A stretch of DNA of 6,269 nt from DASVDE01 sp035558955 (lineage in GTDB: Bacteria > Actinomycetota > Thermoleophilia > Solirubrobacterales > 70-9): contig DATMBX010000189.1 in NCBI GenBank assembly GCA_035558955.1, positions 1 to 6,269 on the forward strand, given 5' to 3'. The notes under the pieces are model-generated. The model did not search any database, was not told where the DNA came from, and was given only the letters and a program-made list of their open reading frames with translations. Each line of letters begins with the position of its first letter. Position 1 is the stretch's first letter. Made by a program: the position numbers and the translations under genes. Of the stretch, positions 1 through 5,012 are shown one piece after another.

Positions 1-567
<567 letters not shown>

Positions 568-631
568 TTTAATTACTTATCGATTGCGGCCTTGTGCGGT
601 TTTCAAGCTCCACCGGGGCGGTCTCGCAAAA
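568..631 (+). other. 23S-5S internal transcribed spacer
   Basis: This spacer of about 65 bases joins 23S to 5S. Its left half is AT-rich (around 567-590), unlike the rest of the window. It contains no tRNA. Its right half carries CCACCGG at 610-616, which is the exact reverse complement of CCGGTGG at the 5' end of mature 5S (634-640), so the precursor could form an alternative hairpin there (see findings). The 23S processing stalk would need the 5' flank of 23S, which is not in the window. Confidence 0.8.
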
Positions 632-750
632 TTCCGGTGGCGCATGGCGAGTGGGAGACACCTCTTCCCATTCCGAACAGAGCAGTTAAGCCACTCAGCG
701 CCGATGGTACTTGGGGGGCAACCCCCTGGGAGAGTAGGTCGCCGCCGGTC
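632..750 (+). rRNA. rrf: 5S ribosomal RNA
   Basis: This is a complete 5S rRNA of about 118 bases. Helix I is plainly visible: CCGGTGGCG (634-642) pairs with CGCCGCCGG (740-748) over nine positions, with one G-U. Between them are the conserved internal parts: CCATTCCGAACAG in the loop B/C region (668-680), the AGTTAAGCC segment (684-692), CGCCGATGGTAC (699-710), and a 3' arm with GGGGG/CCCCC closing a GCAA-type loop, followed by GGGAGAGTAGGTCGCC. It is transcribed with 23S and is the last gene of the rRNA operon, since a strong terminator follows within 15 bases. The exact ends are placed by helix I and may be off by one or two bases. Confidence 0.97.
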
Positions 751-763
751 CTTCTTTGACTCT

Positions 764-791
764 GGGCCGCCCATGAGGGCGGCCCTTTGTC
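764..791 (+). terminator. Intrinsic terminator of the rRNA operon
   Basis: A perfect 9-bp GC-only stem, GGGCCGCCC (764-772) with GGGCGGCCC (777-785), closes a four-base ATGA loop and is followed by the T-rich TTTGTCGTTCT. It sits 14 bases after the 5S end, as expected for the end of an rrn operon. On the opposite strand the bases after the stem are AGAGTCAAAG, with no T run, so it is unlikely to stop transcripts arriving from the hydrolase gene. Confidence 0.88.
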
Positions 792-794
792 GTT

Positions 795-992
795 CTAGGA
801 CTGAGGGGCGAAGCGAGCGATCGCCGAGCTCCAGGTGCCGGTGCTGCGCATACTGCCGCTGCGCCGGCGCCCAGAGCAAGGTGGGGCTGGCCGTTCGACT
901 GGCTCGAGGCCGTATTCGCCTAGGGTGGCGAAGTCGATCGTCAGGTCGATCGCGTCTGCAAGTCTGCTGGATGTCTTTCTTGAATCGAACAT
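795..992 (-). CDS. Doubtful 65-residue reading frame after the hydrolase
   Basis: I do not recognise this product and it may not be a gene. An ATG at 992-990, ten bases past the hydrolase stop, opens a 65-codon frame ending in TAG (797-795). The segment around residues 12-32 (from RLADAIDL to EYGLEPVE) reads like protein and its codons mostly end in G or C. The second half, rich in Arg, Ser and Pro, looks like chance translation. There is no Shine-Dalgarno-like sequence before the ATG, which lies inside the small hairpin at 985-1000. It could be a decayed fragment of a longer gene or noncoding DNA between two convergent units. Confidence 0.15.
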   Translation of the reverse strand: MFDSRKTSSRLADAIDLTIDFATLGEYGLEPVERPAPPCSGRRRSGSMRSTGTWSSAIARFAPQS

Positions 993-1000
993 GGGTTCGA
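985..1000 (-). terminator. Small hairpin just after the hydrolase stop codon
   Basis: TCGAAC (985-990) and GTTCGA (995-1000) form a perfect 6-bp stem with a 4-base loop. Read leftward, it begins three bases after the hydrolase TAA codon (1005-1003), which is the place for a terminator. The bases that follow on that strand are TTCAAGAAAG, with no T run, so it is at best a weak or factor-dependent terminator or a 3' end protector. The TTCGAA-like text also resembles a tRNA T-arm, but no tRNA surrounds it. Confidence 0.25.
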
Positions 1001-1002
1001 AT

Positions 1003-1980
1003 TTACGGACGGTTCCGGACGGCACGTCGATCCTGCACAGGTTTTTGCATTTCGTGCCTGGCGAAGGCGAGAACGAGGGCGGCTGTCTTCGCCGGTTTCT
1101 CGACGCTGGGTGAGTGGCCGGCCCCTTCGACGAGCACTGTCTTGGCGCCCGGAATCGCGCCGTATGCGCTGAGTGCCTTTGCTGAGTCGTAGATCTGCTC
1201 GTCGCTGCCGAAGATCGCCAGTAGAGGGATGCCTGCCTCGCGGATCCGCCTATCGAGCGGGGCGTCCTGGACGTAATCGTTCTCGGCCATGGCCGCCTCG
1301 TCGTACGACGTATAAGTCATGCGTCGGAAGTCCTCCACGAATTCCGGTGGGACCTCGTAGCCCGGCGCGAAGGCCTCACCGAGGCCGTCCTCGACCGCGA
1401 AGTCCGGCATGATCTGCCAGAGACCCTCTCCAATCACCGGTACGAATGTCAGCTGCGCGGTGAATGGAAGCCCGCCCGCTTCGTAGTCCTCGTTGTTCGG
1501 CGCCTGGTCGACGATCACCAGGCGCTCGACCAGGTCTGAATGCCCCAGCGCCAGCGCGGTCGCGACGGTCCCGCCGAGAGAGTGGCCGACTACCGTGGCG
1601 TCGTCGACGTCGAGCCGGGAAAGCGCTTCGGCGACGAGTGCCGCCTCGTCCTCCATCGAGTAGCCGGACTCCGGCTTCTCCGAACCCCCGAACCCGAGCA
1701 GATCAACGGCGATGACGCGGTGTTTGCGTTCAAGCGCCGGCATCATCTCGTCCCACCAGTCGATCGCGCAGGTGAAGCAGTGGATGAGGACGATCGGGTC
1801 GGCGTCGCGCGGGCCACTGTCGACAACCTGGAGATCGCCGCCCGTCAGCGACAGGATCTTGCCGCCGGGCACGTTCGCCTCGGCGGGCTTCGTCTGATCG
1901 CCGACGATCAGCGTGTTCACGGCGAGCAGCGCCGCCAGGACGACGGCGGTGCCGATCAGGATCTTCCAGCCCCTGCGCAT
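1003..1980 (-). CDS. Membrane-anchored alpha/beta-fold hydrolase
   Basis: This 325-residue protein has an alpha/beta-hydrolase fold behind an N-terminal membrane segment. Residues 1-6 (MRRGWK) are basic and 7-27 form one hydrophobic helix, so the protein is probably anchored with its catalytic domain outside the membrane. Cleavage after AEA (33-35) is a weaker alternative. The catalytic triad can be read directly: nucleophile Ser134 in GHSLGG (132-137), acid Asp260 in FGSDEQ (257-262), and His289 in GAGHSPSVEKP (286-296). The oxyanion-loop motif, normally HGF, is HCF here (67-69), with a second cysteine at 71 and WW at 75-76. Residues 159-240 form the variable cap, which sets the substrate. 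Family members include esterases, epoxide hydrolases, haloalkane dehalogenases and C-C hydrolases; nothing here selects one. The ATG at 1980 is chosen because it gives a complete signal anchor; the open frame further upstream is only antisense to murA. The TAA stop is at 1005-1003. The gene is divergent from murA and convergent with the rRNA operon. Confidence 0.88.
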   Translation of the reverse strand: MRRGWKILIGTAVVLAALLAVNTLIVGDQTKPAEANVPGGKILSLTGGDLQVVDSGPRDADPIVLIHCFTCAIDWWDEMMPALERKHRVIAVDLLGFGGSEKPESGYSMEDEAALVAEALSRLDVDDATVVGHSLGGTVATALALGHSDLVERLVIVDQAPNNEDYEAGGLPFTAQLTFVPVIGEGLWQIMPDFAVEDGLGEAFAPGYEVPPEFVEDFRRMTYTSYDEAAMAENDYVQDAPLDRRIREAGIPLLAIFGSDEQIYDSAKALSAYGAIPGAKTVLVEGAGHSPSVEKPAKTAALVLAFARHEMQKPVQDRRAVRNRP

Positions 1981-1989
1981 GCCGGTCGT

Positions 1990-1995
1990 TACCCT
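1990..1995 (+). promoter_or_regulatory. Candidate -10 box of murA (TACCCT)
   Basis: TACCCT fits the TANNNT pattern and ends 9 bases before the murA ATG at 2005, so transcription would start near 2002-2005 and the mRNA would be leaderless or nearly so. This agrees with the absence of any purine-rich ribosome binding site in the 24-bp gap (1981-2004). A -35 box would fall within the start of the hydrolase gene; I see none close to TTGACA. Confidence 0.4.
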
Positions 1996-1996
1996 A
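1991..1996 (-). promoter_or_regulatory. Candidate -10 box of the hydrolase gene (TAGGGT)
   Basis: Read on the minus strand, TAGGGT (1996-1991) fits the actinobacterial -10 pattern TANNNT and lies 10 bases before the hydrolase ATG at 1980. Transcription starting about seven bases downstream would begin near 1984, leaving a leader of only about four bases. No convincing -35 box is seen; that stretch would lie inside the first codons of murA. It overlaps the candidate murA -10 box on the other strand. Confidence 0.4.
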
Positions 1997-2004
1997 GCCC
2001 AGTC

Positions 2005-3303
2005 ATGGAGAAGTTCGTCATCGAAGGTGGGGCGCCGCTCTCGGGCGAGTTGACCGCCGCCGGCAACAAGAACGCGGCTCTGCCGATCCTCGCCGCCTGC
2101 CTGCTGACGGAGGAGGAGCTGCTGCTGCACAGGGTGCCGCGGATCCGCGACACGGAGGCCCAGATCGCCCTGCTGGAGCGGCTCGGCGTGGAGGTCGCCT
2201 GGATCGGCGACAACAGCCTGCGCCTCTGCGCCTCGGCGGTTTCCGCCGCCGAGGTGGATGAGGAGCTCTCGAAGAGAATCCGCGCGTCGTTCCTGCTCGC
2301 CGGGCCCTTGCTGGCCCGCTTCGGCGAAGCTCGCATGCCGCCGCCGGGCGGCGACTTCATCGGCCGCCGTCGCCTCGACGCCCACCTCGACGCCTTCAAG
2401 GACCTCGGCGCCCAGGTCGATGGCGATCGCTGGATCGAGCTGACCGCCCCGGGCGACGGCCTGCGCGCCTGCGCCATCTTCATGGACGAGCCCTCGGTGA
2501 TGGGAACCGAGAACGCGCTGATGGCCGCGGCGCTGACTCCCGGCCCGACCACGATCGCGAACGCCGCCTGCGAGCCCCACGTCCAAGACTTGGCAAGGCT
2601 CCTGACCAAGATGGGAGCCACGGTCGACGGGATCGGCTCCAACGTGATGACCGTGCATGGGCGCGACCGCCTCGGCGGCGCCGAGCACACTGTCTCTCCC
2701 GACCACATCGAGGTCGCCAGCTTCATGGCGCTCGCCGCGGCGACCCGAGGAGAGGTTCGCATCCGCGACGCCGAGCCCGCCGACCTGATCATGATCCGCC
2801 GCCAATTTCGCCGCCTCGGCCTCGAGTCGACGATCGAGGGCAACGACGTGGTTGTGCCCGCGGAGCAGGAGTTGCGAATCCGCGCCGACGTCGGCGATGC
2901 GATCCCGAAGATCGAAGACGGGCCCTGGCCTGCCTTCCCGGCCGACCTGACCTCGATCGCCCTCTCCCTCGCCACCCAGGCGAACGGGGAGATCCTGATC
3001 TTCGAGAAGATGTTCGAGAACCGCCTCTTCTTCGTCGACAAGCTGGTCGCGATGGGCGCTCGGATCACGCTGTGCGATCCCCACCGGGCGATCGTCAGCG
3101 GTCCGAGCCGGCTTCACGGCGAGCGCGTCGAAAGCCCCGACATCCGCGCCGGGATGGCGATTCTCATCGCGGCCCTGGCGGCTGAGGGCACCTCGGAGAT
3201 CGGCAACATCCGGCAAATCGATCGCGGCTACGAGCAGATCGAGGAGCGGTTGCGCGGGCTCGGCGCCCAGATTGAACGGGTCGCTGCGGAAGTCGCCGCG
3301 TAG
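2005..3303 (+). CDS. murA: UDP-N-acetylglucosamine 1-carboxyvinyltransferase, Asp active-site type
   Basis: MurA transfers enolpyruvate from phosphoenolpyruvate to UDP-GlcNAc, the first committed step of peptidoglycan synthesis, in the cytoplasm. The 432-residue product matches the family length (about 420) and shows its landmarks: GNKNAALP with Lys22 and Asn23, the IRASFLLAGPLLARFG segment, the active-site loop PPPGGDFIGRR (112-122), WPAFPADLTS with Asp314, FENR with Arg340, DIRAG with Arg381, and QIDRGYEQIE with Arg407. Where most MurA enzymes have a catalytic cysteine (E. coli Cys115, the fosfomycin target), this one has Asp117. The same residue at the same number is known in Mycobacterium tuberculosis MurA and underlies intrinsic fosfomycin resistance. 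The ATG at 2005 is chosen because residues Lys22-Asn23 then fall exactly as in E. coli; the open frame upstream is antisense to the hydrolase. No ribosome binding site precedes it, in keeping with a leaderless mRNA. hisZ follows 36 bp downstream. Confidence 0.97.
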   Translation: MEKFVIEGGAPLSGELTAAGNKNAALPILAACLLTEEELLLHRVPRIRDTEAQIALLERLGVEVAWIGDNSLRLCASAVSAAEVDEELSKRIRASFLLAGPLLARFGEARMPPPGGDFIGRRRLDAHLDAFKDLGAQVDGDRWIELTAPGDGLRACAIFMDEPSVMGTENALMAAALTPGPTTIANAACEPHVQDLARLLTKMGATVDGIGSNVMTVHGRDRLGGAEHTVSPDHIEVASFMALAAATRGEVRIRDAEPADLIMIRRQFRRLGLESTIEGNDVVVPAEQELRIRADVGDAIPKIEDGPWPAFPADLTSIALSLATQANGEILIFEKMFENRLFFVDKLVAMGARITLCDPHRAIVSGPSRLHGERVESPDIRAGMAILIAALAAEGTSEIGNIRQIDRGYEQIEERLRGLGAQIERVAAEVAA

Positions 3304-3326
3304 CAGGGCTTTCGATCCGACTCTCG

Positions 3327-3332
3327 TAAGGT
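3327..3332 (+). promoter_or_regulatory. TAAGGT before hisZ: -10 box or ribosome binding site
   Basis: The 36-bp gap between murA and hisZ contains TAAGGT, ending 7 bases before the hisZ ATG (3340). Two readings are possible. As a TANNNT -10 box it would give a leaderless hisZ transcript. As AAGG with eight bases of spacing it would be a ribosome binding site within a murA-hisZ message. No terminator hairpin lies in the gap, so read-through from murA remains possible. Confidence 0.4.
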
Positions 3333-3339
3333 CCGGCGG

Positions 3340-4335
3340 ATGATCCATCCCATCCCCACAGGCACGCGCGACGTGCTCCCCGACGAGATGAGGGAGCTGC
3401 GGCGCCTGCACCTGGCGCTGATCGACGTCTTCGAGAGCCGTGGCTACGGGGAAGTGGCGACGCCCGCGATCGAGTACGACGAGGTGCTGGCGCGAGGCGG
3501 CGGCCGCACCGCGGACTCCGCCTACCGCTTCTTCGACGAGCGCGGCGACCTGCTGGCGCTGCGCTCCGACATGACGATTCCGATCGCGCGGCTGGTGGCG
3601 TCCCGCTATGCCAATGCGGAGCCTCCGCTGCGCCTCTGCTACCTGGCCAACGCCTATCGCGCGGTCCGTCCCCAGCGCGGCCAGATGCGCGAGTTCGCGC
3701 AGGCCGGAGTGGAGCTGATCGGCGCCTCGGCGCCGGAAGGGACCGCTGAGGTGGTCGAGGTTCTGGAGGCCGCGCTTGACGCAGCCGGCCTGGATCGGGC
3801 TGTGATCGGGCTGGGCGACGCCGACCTCTACCGCCAGCTTCTCACCGAGTTGGGGATAGAGGGCGAGGTGCGCGATTCGGTTTTGGAGCGACTCGCGGCA
3901 CACGACCTCGTCGGCCTCGAAGTCGAGCTTTCCGAGGTGAAGGGGATCGGCGAGGAGCAGGTGCAGACCTGCGTCGCCCTCTCACAGCTTCGCGGCGGTA
4001 GTGAGGTTCTGGATCTCGCCCGCGAGTTGGGCGGCGGCGCCGTCGAGCGCGCCACGGCGCGGATTCAGGAGACCTTCGAAGCGCTGGAGGAGCGTGGTGT
4101 CGCCGACCGGGTGCGGATCGACCTCGGGCTGTTGCGCGACCTCGGCTACTACAGCGGCGCCATCCTCGAGGTCTACGACCCGGCGATCGGCCACGTCCTC
4201 GGCGGCGGCGGCCGCTACGACGGGTTGCTGAAGCGTTTCGGCGTCGACCTGCCGGCGGCGGGCTTCGCCCTCTATCTGGAGCGCGTCCACGTCGCCCAGA
4301 TGGAGGAGGAATCGCGAAGGGGGGCGGGCTCGTGA
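3340..4335 (+). CDS. hisZ: ATP phosphoribosyltransferase regulatory subunit HisZ
   Basis: HisZ is a paralogue of histidyl-tRNA synthetase that has lost tRNA charging; it binds the short HisG and is needed for the activity and histidine feedback of the first step of histidine synthesis. The 331-residue product has the class II synthetase core: PTGTRDVLPDE (6-16), LRSDMTIPIARL (74-85), the motif-2 region YLANAYRAVRPQRGQMREF (101-119) followed by QAGVELIG (121-128), RDLGYYSG (266-273) where true synthetases have RGLDYY, and GGGGRYDGL (288-296). It ends about 35 residues later, so the C-terminal anticodon-binding domain of HisS (roughly 90-100 residues) is missing. Together with the adjacent short hisG, this favours HisZ over HisS strongly. 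The ATG at 3340 is supported by the AAGG at 3328-3331 and by the conserved start of the family. The stop codon overlaps the hisG start by four bases, implying coupled translation. Confidence 0.94.
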   Translation: MIHPIPTGTRDVLPDEMRELRRLHLALIDVFESRGYGEVATPAIEYDEVLARGGGRTADSAYRFFDERGDLLALRSDMTIPIARLVASRYANAEPPLRLCYLANAYRAVRPQRGQMREFAQAGVELIGASAPEGTAEVVEVLEAALDAAGLDRAVIGLGDADLYRQLLTELGIEGEVRDSVLERLAAHDLVGLEVELSEVKGIGEEQVQTCVALSQLRGGSEVLDLARELGGGAVERATARIQETFEALEERGVADRVRIDLGLLRDLGYYSGAILEVYDPAIGHVLGGGGRYDGLLKRFGVDLPAAGFALYLERVHVAQMEEESRRGAGS

Positions 4336-5012
4336 GCGTCGAGGTCGCCGGGATGGGACACGCCAAGTCCGAAGGCCCGCTGAAGCTGGCGGTGCCCCGT
4401 GGCGCCCTGCTCGAGGGAACGCTGGACGCGCTCGACGCGGCCGGGATCGACACCTCCGAGGTGCGCGGCGAGTCCCGCTCGCTGATCTTCGAGGGTGAGG
4501 AGATCACCCTGGTGACGATGCGCCCTTCAGACGTTCCCACCTATGTGGAAGCCGGGGCGGCCGATGTCGGCATCACCGGCAAGGACGTGTTGCTCGAGCA
4601 GTCTGACCGCATGGTCTACGAGCTGCTGGACCTCGGCTTCGGTCGCTGCCGGATGGTGCTGGCCGGGCGCAAGGGGGACGAGCGCTTGGGGGAGGCGGAG
4701 CGGCGCCTGGGCATGATGCGAATCGCGACCAAGTACCCGCGCATCGCCGAGCGCCATTTCGAGAGCACCGGGCGCCAGGTCGAGGTCATCGAGGTGAAGG
4801 GCTCGGTCGAGCTTGCGCCGCTGATCGGCCTCGGCGACGGGATCGTCGATCTGGTCGCGACCGGCAGGACGCTGGAGGAAAACGACCTCGAGGTCCGCGA
4901 GGAGATCGTCGAGTGCACGGCGCGCTTCGTAGCCAACCGTGTCGCGCACAAGCTGCGCGCGGCGGAGGTCGATGCGCTGACCGCGAAGCTGCGCGATGGG
5001 ATCGCGTTGTGA
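4332..5012 (+). CDS. hisG: ATP phosphoribosyltransferase catalytic subunit, short form
   Basis: HisG condenses ATP with phosphoribosyl pyrophosphate to give phosphoribosyl-ATP, the first step of histidine synthesis. The 226-residue product shows LKLAVPRGALLEGTL (17-31), DVGITGKDVLLE, EVKGSVELAPLIGLGDGIVD, and the phosphoribosyl pyrophosphate loop DGIVDLVATGRTLEEN (169-184). It stops without the C-terminal ACT-like regulatory domain of long HisG (about 285-300 residues), so it is the short form that needs HisZ, encoded immediately upstream. The GTG at 4332 overlaps the hisZ stop (GTGA) and has a strong AAGGGGGG (4317-4324) about seven bases upstream. An internal ATG at 4353 with GAGGT ahead of it would remove seven residues and is a possible alternative, since the N-terminus is around ten residues longer than usual. 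The stop overlaps the hisD start in the same way. Confidence 0.96.
   Translation: MSVEVAGMGHAKSEGPLKLAVPRGALLEGTLDALDAAGIDTSEVRGESRSLIFEGEEITLVTMRPSDVPTYVEAGAADVGITGKDVLLEQSDRMVYELLDLGFGRCRMVLAGRKGDERLGEAERRLGMMRIATKYPRIAERHFESTGRQVEVIEVKGSVELAPLIGLGDGIVDLVATGRTLEENDLEVREEIVECTARFVANRVAHKLRAAEVDALTAKLRDGIAL

Noticed and set aside
764..791. The rRNA terminator acting in both directions
   Set aside because: The minus strand lacks a T run after the stem, so only rightward termination is supported.
817..824. GCGATCGC palindrome, resembling the HIP1 octamer
   Set aside because: Single occurrence in GC-rich DNA; no series of copies in the window.
981..1005. GGTTCGAAT text resembling a tRNA T-arm
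   Set aside because: No acceptor, D or anticodon stem fits around it, and it overlaps the hydrolase stop codon; it is explained by the 6-bp hairpin.
1540..2004. An upstream extension of the murA frame giving a 587-residue protein
   Set aside because: The extension is antisense to the hydrolase and shows no domain; MurA numbering (Lys22, Asp117) fits the ATG at 2005.
1003..3903. A 966-codon leftward open frame covering the hydrolase, all of murA antisense and part of hisZ
   Set aside because: Only the last 325 codons (from 1980) encode recognisable protein. The rest is the antisense of murA and hisZ, kept open by high GC; it is rich in His, Arg, Gln, Ala and Gly with no domain.
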